A stretch of DNA of 64,000 nucleotides from Limnohabitans_A sp048020265 (lineage in GTDB: Bacteria > Pseudomonadota > Gammaproteobacteria > Burkholderiales > Burkholderiaceae_C). The stretch's first letter is position 1. The number at the start of each line of letters is the position of its first letter. The notes under the pieces were generated by a model. The model searched no databases, was not told the origin of the DNA, and was given only the letters and a program-made list of their open reading frames with translations. A program made the position numbers and the translations under genes. The stretch is from the NCBI RefSeq assembly GCF_048020265.1, contig NZ_CP171843.1, positions 1,612,001 through 1,676,000 of the forward strand, in the 5' to 3' direction. Shown in pieces: positions 44,039-52,159 of this stretch.

Positions 44039-45250
44039 ATGCAACACAAACCCCTTTCCCTGTTCCAAGTGCTGGCCTGCGGCGCGGCCATCGTCACCCT
44101 GTCCATGGGCATCCGTCACGGCTTTGGCTTGTGGCTGCAGCCCATCACCCAAGCCCAAGGCTGGGGTCGCCAGGAATTCGCTTTTGCCATGGCCATCCAG
44201 AATTTGGCCTGGGGCTTCATGGGCATTTTTGCGGGTATGGTGGCGGACCGTTTTGGCGCATTTCGTGTCATTGCCATCGGGGCTTTGATTTATGGCGTGG
44301 GCCTTTTGGGCATGGCCTGGTCGACAGACCCCTGGGTGTTTGCGCTGTTCACCGGCGTGATCATCGGCACGGCCCAGGCAGGCACCACTTACGCCGTGAT
44401 TTATGGCGTGATTGGCCGCAACGTGCCCGCCGAGCGCCGCTCCTGGGCCATGGGCGTGGCGGCGGCGGCCGGCAGTTTTGGCCAGTTTTTGATGGTGCCC
44501 GTTGAAGGCCTTTTGATCAGCCAGATGGGCTGGCAAACCGCGCTGGTCATCCTGGCAGCGGCGGCGATGCTGATCATTCCCCTGGCTTGGGGCCTGCGCG
44601 AACCTGCCTTGAACACGCCGGGCCAGGTCAAGCGTGACCAGACGATTGCTCAGGCTTTGAAAGAAGCCTTCAAATACCCTAGTTTTCAGCTGCTGATGGC
44701 GGGTTATTTTGTGTGCGGCTTTCAGGTGGTGTTCATTGGCGTGCACATGCCCAGCTACCTAAAAGACCACGGGCTGGCGCCCCAGGTGGCGAGCTACGCC
44801 TTGGCGCTCATTGGCCTCTTCAACGTCTTTGGCACTTACATCGCAGGCACTTTGGGCCAGAAAATGGCCAAGAAAAAGATCCTGGCCTTCATTTACGCCG
44901 CCCGCTCGGTGGCCATCGTGTTGTTCCTGCTGGCACCCTTGACCCCGATGAGCGTCTACATCTTCTCGGCCGTGATGGGCCTGCTGTGGCTGTCCACCGT
45001 GCCGCCCACCAACGCGGCCGTGGCACAGATTTTTGGCGTCGCGCACTTGTCCATGCTCAGCGGCTTCATCTTTTTCAGCCACCAGATCGGCTCATTCATG
45101 GGCGTGTGGCTGGGTGGCTATCTGTACGACAAAACAGGCAGCTACGACGTTGTTTGGTACCTGGCCATTGCGTTGGGCGTTTTTGCCGCGCTGGTGAACC
45201 TGCCCGTGCGCGAAAGCCCGATCCACCGCCACGCGCCCCAAGCAGCATGA
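44039..45250 (+). CDS. MFS transporter (monocarboxylate/oxalate-formate antiporter-like)
   Basis: 403 residues, about 12 transmembrane helices. The first loop GIRHGFGLWLQPITQAQGWGR and the motif-A-like GMVADRFGAFRVIAIG are characteristic of the MCT/OxlT-type MFS branch, which imports or exchanges small carboxylates. C-terminal half begins after a cytosolic loop near residue 200 (QVKRDQTIAQALKEAF). Its stop overlaps the start of a 39-codon membrane peptide gene (ATGA). Substrate unknown. Confidence 0.88.
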   Translation: MQHKPLSLFQVLACGAAIVTLSMGIRHGFGLWLQPITQAQGWGRQEFAFAMAIQNLAWGFMGIFAGMVADRFGAFRVIAIGALIYGVGLLGMAWSTDPWVFALFTGVIIGTAQAGTTYAVIYGVIGRNVPAERRSWAMGVAAAAGSFGQFLMVPVEGLLISQMGWQTALVILAAAAMLIIPLAWGLREPALNTPGQVKRDQTIAQALKEAFKYPSFQLLMAGYFVCGFQVVFIGVHMPSYLKDHGLAPQVASYALALIGLFNVFGTYIAGTLGQKMAKKKILAFIYAARSVAIVLFLLAPLTPMSVYIFSAVMGLLWLSTVPPTNAAVAQIFGVAHLSMLSGFIFFSHQIGSFMGVWLGGYLYDKTGSYDVVWYLAIALGVFAALVNLPVRESPIHRHAPQAA

Positions 45251-45366
45251 CCACCCGGACCAAAACCCTGTTGTCGGTGATCGCTGTGCTGGGTCTGACG
45301 TTCTGGCTTTATGCCAAACCCGACGTGGTCATCATGCTGTCCGAACAGCTGTGGTCTTGCTTTTGA
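45247..45366 (+). CDS. Small single-helix membrane protein (39 residues)
   Basis: The ATG overlaps the MFS stop by ATGA, and the methyltransferase starts 18 bases after the stop. The product begins MTTRTKTLLS, has one hydrophobic segment (LLSVIAVLGLTFWLYA, residues 8-23), then KPDVVIMLSEQLWSCF. The positive start, the helix and the coupling argue for a real gene even though it is very short. I do not recognise a named family. It could be an accessory of the MFS carrier or an independent small protein. Confidence 0.6.
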   Translation: MTTRTKTLLSVIAVLGLTFWLYAKPDVVIMLSEQLWSCF

Positions 45367-45384
45367 CTTGACGGAACTGAATCC

Positions 45385-45930
45385 ATGCACGGCACCGAAA
45401 ACCCTTCTGCCTGGCTGCAACGCTGGGCCCATTTGATCGCACCGGGCAGCCGCGTCCTCGATGTGGCTTGCGGCGCTGGACGCCACATGCGCTGGCTGGC
45501 AGCGCAGGGCCACCAAGTGCAGGGCGTGGACCGGAACCCTGACGCCCTGGCTTTGGCACAGGCTTTTGGCCCCGTCACCTGCGCCGACATTGAAAACGGC
45601 CCCTGGCCCTTCGCTGGGCAAACCTTCGGCTGCGTGGTGGTCACAAATTACCTCTGGCGTCCGTTGCTGCCCGTCATCGTGCGCAGCGTGTCACCGGGTG
45701 GTGTGCTGATTTACGAAACCTTTGCCACTGGCAACGAAAGCGTGGGCAAACCGTCCCGGCCTGATTTTTTGCTGCAAGCAGGCGAGCTGCTCCAGGCAAG
45801 CGATGGCCTGCACACAGTGGCTTACGAAGATGGCTTCGAGAGCTCACCAGATCGATTCGTGCAACGCATCGCAGCGGTACGGCCTGTGACGTCAGGCACA
45901 GTGCAACGCTGGCCTTTGCGCGCCCCTTGA
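45385..45930 (+). CDS. Class I SAM-dependent methyltransferase
   Basis: 181 residues. SAM-binding motif I is VLDVACGAGRHMRWLA, motif II is GVDRNPDALAL, and a later acidic segment CADIENGPWPF fits adenine contact. Rossmann fold, cytosolic. It resembles TehB/UbiE-type small methyltransferases; the acceptor is unknown. It follows the MFS and 39-codon genes closely and precedes dapA by about 110 bases. Confidence 0.88.
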   Translation: MHGTENPSAWLQRWAHLIAPGSRVLDVACGAGRHMRWLAAQGHQVQGVDRNPDALALAQAFGPVTCADIENGPWPFAGQTFGCVVVTNYLWRPLLPVIVRSVSPGGVLIYETFATGNESVGKPSRPDFLLQAGELLQASDGLHTVAYEDGFESSPDRFVQRIAAVRPVTSGTVQRWPLRAP

Positions 45931-46039
45931 CCACAACCCGGGTTTACCCCGCCTTGCGGGCGAAATTCCACTGCACCGGAGCTCATCAAAGCGGCCTGCA
46001 CTCGTTAGAATGGGTTTTTTCAGTTCAGAAACACCTGAC

Positions 46040-46936
46040 ATGACCACCGAATTTCGCCCCATCCGTGGCAGCATTCCTGCCCTGATCACCCCCATGCTCG
46101 AAGACGGCAAAGTGGACTACCCCACTTTGCGAAAACTGATCGACTGGCATGTGGCCGAGGGCACCGATTGCATTGGTGTGGTCGGCACCACGGGCGAATC
46201 GCCCACGGTCACGGTCGATGAGCATTGCGAAATCATCCGGGTCTCGGTCGAACAAGCCGCTGGCCGTGTGCCGATCATGGCCGGTTGCGGTGCCAACTCC
46301 ACGGCCGAAGCCATTGAACTGGCCAAGTTCGCGAAGAAAGTCGGGGCCGACTGCCAGCTGCAGGTGGTGCCCTACTACAACAAGCCCACCCAAGAAGGCC
46401 AATACCGGCACTTTCGCGCCATTGCCGAGGCCACGCCCGACTTGCCCGTGATTTTGTACAACGTGCCCGGACGCTCGGTGGCCGATATGCAGCACGACAC
46501 TGTGCTGCGCTTGGCGCAAGTGCCCGGCATCGTCGGCATCAAGGAAGCCACCGGCAACATCGAACGCGCACAATGGCTGATCCGCGATCTGCCCAAAGAG
46601 TTTGCCGTTTACTCCGGCGATGACCCGACCGCCGTGGCACTGATGCTGTGCGGCGGCGCTGGCAACGTGAGCGTGACCGCCAACGTGGCTCCGCGCCTGA
46701 TGCACGAGTTGTGCATGGCTGCCTTGCGCGGCGATGTGAAAGAAGCCATGCGCATCCAGTTCCAGCTGATGCCCGTGCACAAGAACCTGTTTGTCGAAGC
46801 CAACCCGATCCCCGTGAAGTGGGCCATGAACCGCATGGGCCTTTGCGGTCCAGCCTTGCGCTTGCCCATGACCGAGTTGTCCGAGTCGCAACAACCTGTC
46901 GTCGAGGCCGCGCTCAAGGCCAGTGGCCTGATTTGA
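46040..46936 (+). CDS. dapA: 4-hydroxy-tetrahydrodipicolinate synthase
   Basis: 298 residues. It condenses pyruvate with aspartate semialdehyde in lysine and diaminopimelate synthesis. Motifs: GTTGESPTV (pyruvate carboxylate), ILYNVPGRSVADM (Tyr of the proton relay) and GIVGIKEATGN (Schiff-base Lys). The ATG at 46040 begins MTTEFRPIRGSIPALITPM. bamC starts 20 bases downstream, the same dapA-bamC order as in E. coli and many proteobacteria. Confidence 0.96.
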   Translation: MTTEFRPIRGSIPALITPMLEDGKVDYPTLRKLIDWHVAEGTDCIGVVGTTGESPTVTVDEHCEIIRVSVEQAAGRVPIMAGCGANSTAEAIELAKFAKKVGADCQLQVVPYYNKPTQEGQYRHFRAIAEATPDLPVILYNVPGRSVADMQHDTVLRLAQVPGIVGIKEATGNIERAQWLIRDLPKEFAVYSGDDPTAVALMLCGGAGNVSVTANVAPRLMHELCMAALRGDVKEAMRIQFQLMPVHKNLFVEANPIPVKWAMNRMGLCGPALRLPMTELSESQQPVVEAALKASGLI

Positions 46937-46956
46937 TTTTCACCTAAGGATTGCTT

Positions 46957-48072
46957 GTGAAATTGTCCCTTCGCTCTACGTCTTGCCAAACCGTCCAGCG
47001 CACCGCGGTGGCCGCGGCCTTGGTGATTTTGGCCAGTGGCTGCTCTGTTCTGGAAGAAGACAAGATTGACTACAAAAGTGCGGCCAAGGCGCCAACACTC
47101 GAGATCCCGCCCGACCTGAGCCAGCTGCGCCGCGATTCCCGTTACGCCATCGAGAGCAATTCGGCCACGGCGTCCGGCTTCCAGAGCGCCGGTGCCCGCG
47201 TTGCCGATGCTGGCACTGCAGCCAACAATTTGGGCGATGTGCGCATGGAGCGCCAAGGCAACCAGCGCTGGCTGGTGGTGGCACGCCCCGCCGACAAAGT
47301 CTGGGAGCCTTTGAAAGAGTTCTGGACCAGCAACGGTTTCACCCTGGTCACCGACTCACCTGACGTGGGCATCATGGAAACCGATTGGGCGGAAAACCGC
47401 GCCAAAATCCCGCAAGACATCATCCGCCGAACTTTGGGCAAAGTGCTCGACTCCTTGTATTCCTCGGGTGAGCGCGACAAGTTCCGCACCCGTGTAGAGC
47501 GCAATGCACAAGGCGGCGTCGAGATTTACATCACCCACCGCGGCATGGTCGAAAACTACACCAGCGCCCAAAAAGAACAAACCGTCTGGCAGCCCCGTGC
47601 CAGCGATGCCGAACTGGAAATCGAGTTCCTGCGCCGCCTGATGGTGAAACTGGGAGCGTCACCCGAAGCCGCCAAGACGGCGGCCATGGACAGCATGCCA
47701 GCCCAAGTCGCAGCCGTCACCACGTTGGACGGACAACCCACCATCCAGATCAACGACACCCTGGACCGCGCCTGGCGTCGTACCGGCGTGGCGCTGGACC
47801 GCACCGGCTTCACGGTCGAAGACCGTGACCGCAGCAAAGGCGTCTACTTCGTGCGCTATGTGACGTCCGGCACCACCGCCGACAAGGACACGGGCTTTTT
47901 CAGCCGGTTGTTCAGCAGCAAAAAAGAAGAAGCCGCCTTGTCCCGTTACCGCATCACCCTGACCGACAAAGGCAGCGCCAGCCTTGTGCGTGTGCAAAAT
48001 GCCAATGGCCAACCTGAAACCTCCGGCAATGCCGAGCGCATCTTGAAGTTGCTGGCCAACGAACTGCGTTGA
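46957..48072 (+). CDS. bamC: Outer-membrane protein assembly factor BamC (lipoprotein)
   Basis: 371 residues. A lipoprotein signal ends at LASGCS (lipidated Cys near residue 27). The N-terminal unstructured part (KSAAKAPTLEIPPDLSQL) is the BamD-binding segment; two helix-grip domains follow (VWEPLKEFWTSNGFTLV, about 95-220, and AWRRTGVALDRTGFTVED, about 265-370). The GTG at 46957 is chosen because AAGGA lies six bases upstream; a TTG at 46951 would touch the Shine-Dalgarno. Part of the BAM machine that inserts outer-membrane proteins. Ends 64 bases before a strong terminator. Confidence 0.92.
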   Translation: MKLSLRSTSCQTVQRTAVAAALVILASGCSVLEEDKIDYKSAAKAPTLEIPPDLSQLRRDSRYAIESNSATASGFQSAGARVADAGTAANNLGDVRMERQGNQRWLVVARPADKVWEPLKEFWTSNGFTLVTDSPDVGIMETDWAENRAKIPQDIIRRTLGKVLDSLYSSGERDKFRTRVERNAQGGVEIYITHRGMVENYTSAQKEQTVWQPRASDAELEIEFLRRLMVKLGASPEAAKTAAMDSMPAQVAAVTTLDGQPTIQINDTLDRAWRRTGVALDRTGFTVEDRDRSKGVYFVRYVTSGTTADKDTGFFSRLFSSKKEEAALSRYRITLTDKGSASLVRVQNANGQPETSGNAERILKLLANELR

Positions 48073-48135
48073 TCGACGCCGCACTGGTGACTGGGGGCCT
48101 TGCGCCCACACTCATCACTGGTGCCAACGGCCCAT

Positions 48136-48164
48136 AAAAAAACCCCGCATGGCGGGGTTTTTTT
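48136..48164. terminator. Bidirectional rho-independent terminator
   Basis: AACCCCGC (48141-48148), loop ATG, GCGGGGTT (48152-48159), with an A run before and a T run after. It ends the dapA-bamC transcript on the plus strand and the small lipoprotein gene on the minus strand. Confidence 0.9.
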
Positions 48165-48202
48165 CATGCGTTCCTGGCGCAAGCCAGGAAAGCGGCAAAC
48201 CA

Positions 48203-48391
48203 TTACTTGGCAGCAGATGCGTCAGCAGCTGGAGCGGCAGCAGGTGCAGCAGAAGCGTCAGCGGCTGGAGCAGCAGCAGGGGCCTCAACAGCTGGTGCTG
48301 GAGCAGCAGGCGCAGCAGCTTCTTCTTTTTTGCCGCAAGCGGACAGAGCAGCAGCAGCGATGATGGCGGCCAAAACGAGGGACTTGTTCAT
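48203..48391 (-). CDS. Small Ala/Pro-rich lipoprotein
   Basis: 62 residues: a lipoprotein signal (MNKSLVLAAIIAAAALSAC, lipidated Cys19), then GKKEEAA and low-complexity Ala/Pro repeats with two copies of PAADASAA. AAGGAAA precedes the ATG. Similar tiny lipoproteins are widespread in Comamonadaceae as hypothetical proteins. An IS3-family element ends 22 bases upstream of the ATG, leaving the Shine-Dalgarno in place but removing the native promoter, so expression is probably changed. Confidence 0.75.
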   Translation of the reverse strand: MNKSLVLAAIIAAAALSACGKKEEAAAPAAPAPAVEAPAAAPAADASAAPAAAPAADASAAK

Positions 48392-48463
48392 GGTGATTTT
48401 CCTTATGGGGTTATGAATCGCCCCGGGTTTTGAGGAGGCTCCACACTTTGAGAAGATGGAGCC

Positions 48464-48790
48464 ATGAGCAAGAAATCGAACCGTTTTTCACCCGAAGTGC
48501 GCGAACGCGCTGTCCGCATGGTGCTCGAGCACCGTGGCGAGTACCCATCCCTTTGGGCCACCATTGAGTCCATTGCCCCCAAGATCGGGTGTGTGCCGCA
48601 AACCCTCAACGACTGGGTTCGCCAGCACGAGGTTGACGAAGGCATGCGCGATGGCGTCAGCTCTGATGAGCGCGCCCGCATCAAAGACCTCGAACGCGAA
48701 GTCAAGGAACTGCGCAAAGCCAACGAAATCCTCAAACTGGCGAGCGCTTTTTTTGCCCAGGCGGAGCTCGACCGCCGACTCAAGTCTTAA
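48464..48790 (+). CDS. IS3-family transposase OrfA
   Basis: 108 residues: a helix-turn-helix (KSNRFSPEVRERAVRMVLEH, PQTLNDWVRQHE) followed by a leucine-zipper-like helix (RIKDLEREVKELRKANEILKL). It binds the IS ends. A run of seven T (48748-48754) near its 3' end allows a -1 shift into the orfB frame. Confidence 0.93.
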   Translation: MSKKSNRFSPEVRERAVRMVLEHRGEYPSLWATIESIAPKIGCVPQTLNDWVRQHEVDEGMRDGVSSDERARIKDLEREVKELRKANEILKLASAFFAQAELDRRLKS

Positions 48791-48843
48791 GGGACTTTGT
48801 TGATCAAAACCGTCACGCCTACGGGGTCGAGCCGATTTGCAAC

Positions 48844-49701
48844 GTGCTGCAAATCGCCCCTTCTGGCTACAGGTGCCATGCTGCCCGCCAACGCAAGCCC
48901 GAGCTGCTTTGCGCCCGGACCAAACGCGATGAAGCCCTGATCCCGCAAATCCAAGCCGTCTGGCAGGCCAATATGCAGGTCTACGGCGCAGACAAGGTCT
49001 GGCACCAGATGAATCGTGAAGGAACCAAGGTGGCGCGCTGCACGGTCGAGCGGCTCATGAAGCGCATGGGATTGCACGGCGTTCGCCGGGGCAAGGTCGT
49101 GCAAACCACCGTCTCGGACAAAGCCGCGCCATGCCCGCTGGACCGGGTCAATCGCCAGTTCAAAGCAGAGCGTCCAAACCAACTGTGGGTGTCGGACTTC
49201 ACCTATGTCAGCACCTGGCAGGGCTGGCAATACGTGGCCTTTGTGATCGACGTGTTTGCACGGCGCATCGTGGGCTGGCGGGTGAGCAGTTCGATGCGTA
49301 CTGACTTTGTGTTGGATGCCCTGGAGCAAGCCTTGTTCGACAGACAACCTGAACGCTCAGATGCATTGATACATCACTCGGACAGGGGGTCTCAATATGT
49401 TTCCATTCTCTACACCGAACGCCTGGCCCAAGCTGGGATAGAGCCATCGGTGGGCAGCCGTGGCGACAGCTACGACAACGCGCTGGCCGAGACGATCAAT
49501 GGGCTGTACAAGGCCGAATTGATACACCGCCGTGCACCCTGGAAAACCAAGGAGGCACTGGAACTGGCAACCCTGGAATGGGTGGCTTGGTTCAACCACC
49601 ACCGACTGCTGAGCTCGATTGGGTATATTCCACCGGCTGAAGCTGAGGTGAACTACTACCGGCAGCTAGCCGGGAAGCACGAGACCGAGGTCTCAACTTA
49701 A
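48844..49701 (+). CDS. IS3-family transposase OrfB (rve/DDE integrase core)
   Basis: 285 residues from a GTG, but its frame is open from the T run at 48748, so the working protein is most likely the OrfAB fusion made by -1 frameshifting. DDE motifs: WVSDFTYV (first Asp), HHSDRGSQYVS (second Asp) and GDSYDNALAETINGLYKAEL (Glu). An HTH_21-like region (YGADKVWHQMNREG) precedes the catalytic core. All catalytic residues are present. Confidence 0.93.
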   Translation: MLQIAPSGYRCHAARQRKPELLCARTKRDEALIPQIQAVWQANMQVYGADKVWHQMNREGTKVARCTVERLMKRMGLHGVRRGKVVQTTVSDKAAPCPLDRVNRQFKAERPNQLWVSDFTYVSTWQGWQYVAFVIDVFARRIVGWRVSSSMRTDFVLDALEQALFDRQPERSDALIHHSDRGSQYVSILYTERLAQAGIEPSVGSRGDSYDNALAETINGLYKAELIHRRAPWKTKEALELATLEWVAWFNHHRLLSSIGYIPPAEAEVNYYRQLAGKHETEVST

Positions 49702-49741
49702 ACCAACTGGCCTCCACGAAACCCGGGGCGATTCAGTTAAA

Positions 49742-49759
49742 ACAATTTCCGGAAATTGT
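49742..49759. promoter_or_regulatory. 18-bp perfect palindrome next to the IS
   Basis: ACAATTTCCGGAAATTGT is a perfect palindrome 6 bases from the right end of the IS, in a locally AT-rich gap (49740-49899) downstream of the RoxA-like gene. Before the insertion it stood about 30 bases upstream of the lipoprotein ATG. A dimeric regulator site is a possibility; there is no T run beside it. Confidence 0.45.
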
Positions 49760-49899
49760 CGGAAGCAGATTTGAGGACTGCTTGGACCGAGACAAAAGCA
49801 CTCGAGCTCTTTCGTTCTCAGTCAGAAATTATATCGTTTTCCCTAGGCTACGACAGAACGCAAGTCACAAAGCTGACGCGAAACCTTCAAACCGTACTT

Positions 49900-51036
49900 T
49901 TATTCGAGAAAATCCTCACCGGGTTTTAACCAATCGGCAGACATCCAATCGAGCAGAGCCTCTCGGGCAGATTCACTAAAAATGGCGCAAGAAGCCGGAG
50001 ATAGACAACGCTTGTCAGCCAATTGACGCAAAAAGCGAGCATCTTTACCCGCCACGCGGAAGCTTTCACCGTTGATGAACACATGCCGATCGTCGTACAT
50101 CATTTTGGTGCGCCGATCCAAGCGAACACCCGCCGACAGATCGGGCTCGGTTTCGGCGCCGTCAAACCAGACATTGGCTTTCGGCTCGGTCAGGTACTCG
50201 CCCAATAAACTGTCGAGCAAGTCAGGATTTTTAAGCGCTTTATCAACCACTTGACGTGCAAAGCCTGCCAAAGACTGCGGAACAGCTGCAGGAGACGACA
50301 CTGCCGCTTGCTTTGGGTCTCGGTAAAGCGCATCACCCACACCGTCAAAAGCCTCGTCGGCCAGACCCAGCAACAACTCACGCGCCAACTCGCCCTCTTG
50401 CGGCGCCCGAAACCCAATAGACCAGGTCATGCACTCGCCCTCGGCCACACCGTCGTGGGCGTATTTAGGCGGCAAATACAGCATGTCACCAGGGTTGAGC
50501 ACAAACTCTTCTTCAGCCTCGAAGTTTTGCAGAATCTTCAGCGGCACACCCGTTTGCAGGGTCAGGTCTTTGTTGCGACCAATGCGCCAGCGGCGTTGGC
50601 CATGGGCCTGCAACAAAAACACGTCGTAGCTGTCAAAGTGTGGCCCCACACCGCCGCCATCGGTGGCATAACTGATCATCACATCATCCAGCCGCGCATC
50701 GGGCACGAAGCGAAACTGCTGCATCAGCGCGTGCACGCCGTCGTGGTGCAAGTCGACACCTTGCACCAAAAATGTCCATTTTTTCTGGCTGAAAGGCGGC
50801 AGACTGCGCTTGGACAATGGACCGTGCTTCATCTTCCAACCCTTGGGCGAATCCACGATCAACCGCGACTCCACGCCCTCCTGCCCCGCCAGCGCCACCA
50901 AGTCCGCGCGACCCACACAAGGCACAAAACCCGGGATGGCGTTGCGCACCAGCAAAGGCCTTTTCTGCCAGTGGCGCTTCATGAATTGGCTGGCGGTCAG
51001 GCCGCCGAGCAAGGCCAGGGGTTGTTCTGTGTGCAT
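49900..51036 (-). CDS. Cupin/JmjC-type ribosomal oxygenase (RoxA/YcfD-like)
   Basis: 378 residues. The 2-oxoglutarate/Fe(II) site is H133-x-D135 (GPHFDSYDVF) with H194 (LPPKYAHDG). The N-terminal part (FMKRHWQKRPLLVRNA) and a C-terminal winged-helix dimer region match E. coli YcfD/RoxA, which hydroxylates an arginine of ribosomal protein L16. Cytosolic. It is divergent from the SlyD-like gene (86 bases between starts). Its 3' end faces the IS3 element. Confidence 0.88.
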   Translation of the reverse strand: MHTEQPLALLGGLTASQFMKRHWQKRPLLVRNAIPGFVPCVGRADLVALAGQEGVESRLIVDSPKGWKMKHGPLSKRSLPPFSQKKWTFLVQGVDLHHDGVHALMQQFRFVPDARLDDVMISYATDGGGVGPHFDSYDVFLLQAHGQRRWRIGRNKDLTLQTGVPLKILQNFEAEEEFVLNPGDMLYLPPKYAHDGVAEGECMTWSIGFRAPQEGELARELLLGLADEAFDGVGDALYRDPKQAAVSSPAAVPQSLAGFARQVVDKALKNPDLLDSLLGEYLTEPKANVWFDGAETEPDLSAGVRLDRRTKMMYDDRHVFINGESFRVAGKDARFLRQLADKRCLSPASCAIFSESAREALLDWMSADWLKPGEDFLE

Positions 51037-51122
51037 GTTCCGATCCGGTTGCGGGGCTCAACCGGCCCCATTCAAAGCGCAAGCGGCCTCAAAACCGGCC
51101 GCCAAACTGCGACAATTGTCCT

Positions 51123-51668
51123 ATGGAAATCAAGACACCTTCTGTGGTCGCACTGACCTGGACACTCAAAGACACGCTGGGCGAAGTTCTGGACACCCTA
51201 GACGAGCCCGTTGAATTTTTCATTGGCGGCCAAGACCTGCTGCCCAAGATCGAGGAAGCCCTGCAAGGCCACGAAAAAGGCGCCAAGGTCGACCTGCACC
51301 TGGAGCCCGAAGACGCCTTTGGCGACTTCGACGAAAACCTGCTGTTTCTGGAGCCGCTGGCCCTCTTTCCCGAGGGGCTGGAGCCCGGCCTGACCATCGA
51401 AGGCACCGCCCTGCCCGAAGGCTGCCACCCCGATGCACCGCGCAACGTGCTCTACACCGTGACCGAAATCTACCCCGAGCATGTGGTGCTGGACGGCAAT
51501 CACCCGCTGTCGGGCATTGCGCTGCGCCTGCATCTGAAGGTGGAATCTGTGCGCGAGCCGACCGAGGCCGAAGTGGGCAGCGGCAGCTGCGGCACGGGGT
51601 TTTTCAAGATCGAAGTAGGCGACGAAAACACCCTCCTGTCATCGCCCAAAGGCCCCACCCTGCACTGA
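51123..51668 (+). CDS. SlyD-like FKBP-type peptidyl-prolyl isomerase
   Basis: 181 residues. FKBP strands VVALTWTLKDTLGEVLD and PVEFFIGGQDLLPKIEEALQGHEKG surround a SlyD-type insert-in-flap chaperone domain (EPEDAFGDFDENLL to LSGIALRLHLKVESV). There is no His-rich metal-binding tail; the C-terminus carries GSGSCGTGFF. It probably assists folding in the cytosol. dut begins 7 bases downstream. Confidence 0.87.
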   Translation: MEIKTPSVVALTWTLKDTLGEVLDTLDEPVEFFIGGQDLLPKIEEALQGHEKGAKVDLHLEPEDAFGDFDENLLFLEPLALFPEGLEPGLTIEGTALPEGCHPDAPRNVLYTVTEIYPEHVVLDGNHPLSGIALRLHLKVESVREPTEAEVGSGSCGTGFFKIEVGDENTLLSSPKGPTLH

Positions 51669-51674
51669 GCCGCC

Positions 51675-52142
51675 ATGCACCCGACCATCGAAATCAAGAT
51701 CATTGACCCCCGCTTGAACACCTGGGGCCTGCCCAAGTACCAGACCCCGCTGGCCGCTGCCATCGACCTGTTTGCCTGCATCGATGCCCCCATGCGCATC
51801 GAGCCTCAGCAAGCCGCCGTGCTGATCCCGTCGGGCATTGCGCTGCACATGGATTCGCCAGACCTGTGCGCCGTGATCCTGCCGCGCTCTGGCCTGGGCC
51901 ACAAAAAAGGTTTGGTGCTGGGCAACAGCGTCGGCCTGATCGATGCCGACTACACCGCCCAGTGCTTCATCAGCGTCTGGAACCGCAACCCGCCTGGCAG
52001 CGAAGCCATCACCATCGAGCCGGGTGAACGCATTGCCCAGATGATGTTTTTGCCTGTGGTGCGTCCACAGTTTCAGGTGGTGAACGAATTCAGCCGAAGC
52101 AGCGAGCGCGGCGCCGGGGGCTTTGGCTCCACCGGCACCTGA
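51675..52142 (+). CDS. dut: dUTP diphosphatase
   Basis: 155 residues. It hydrolyses dUTP to dUMP, keeping uracil out of DNA and feeding ThyA. The five trimeric dUTPase motifs are visible: AAAIDLFACID, LPRSGLGHKKG, GNSVGLIDADYTA, GERIAQMMF and the C-terminal RGAGGFGSTG. It starts 7 bases after the SlyD-like gene and converges on the type I secretion adaptor gene. Confidence 0.96.
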   Translation: MHPTIEIKIIDPRLNTWGLPKYQTPLAAAIDLFACIDAPMRIEPQQAAVLIPSGIALHMDSPDLCAVILPRSGLGHKKGLVLGNSVGLIDADYTAQCFISVWNRNPPGSEAITIEPGERIAQMMFLPVVRPQFQVVNEFSRSSERGAGGFGSTGT

Positions 52143-52159
52143 ATCCAACACCTGAACCC

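Larger units (their letters stand above)
48414..49735 (+). mobile_element. IS3-family insertion sequence, complete (1322 bp)
   Basis: Imperfect terminal inverted repeats of about 26 bases: left end TGAATCGCCCCGGGTTTTGA (from 48414) and right end, read inward on the other strand, TGAATCGCCCCGGGTTTCGT (from 49735). Both ends follow the TG...CA rule. A 4-bp target duplication GTTA flanks it (48410-48413 and 49736-49739). It carries orfA and orfB in the -1 relationship usual for IS3. Matching ends, an intact target duplication and open frames indicate a recent, potentially active insertion. Confidence 0.93.

Noticed and set aside
48203..48391. Plus-strand 69- and 94-codon frames over the small lipoprotein gene
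   Set aside because: They mirror the low-complexity Ala/Pro coding region; the minus frame has a lipoprotein signal and Shine-Dalgarno.
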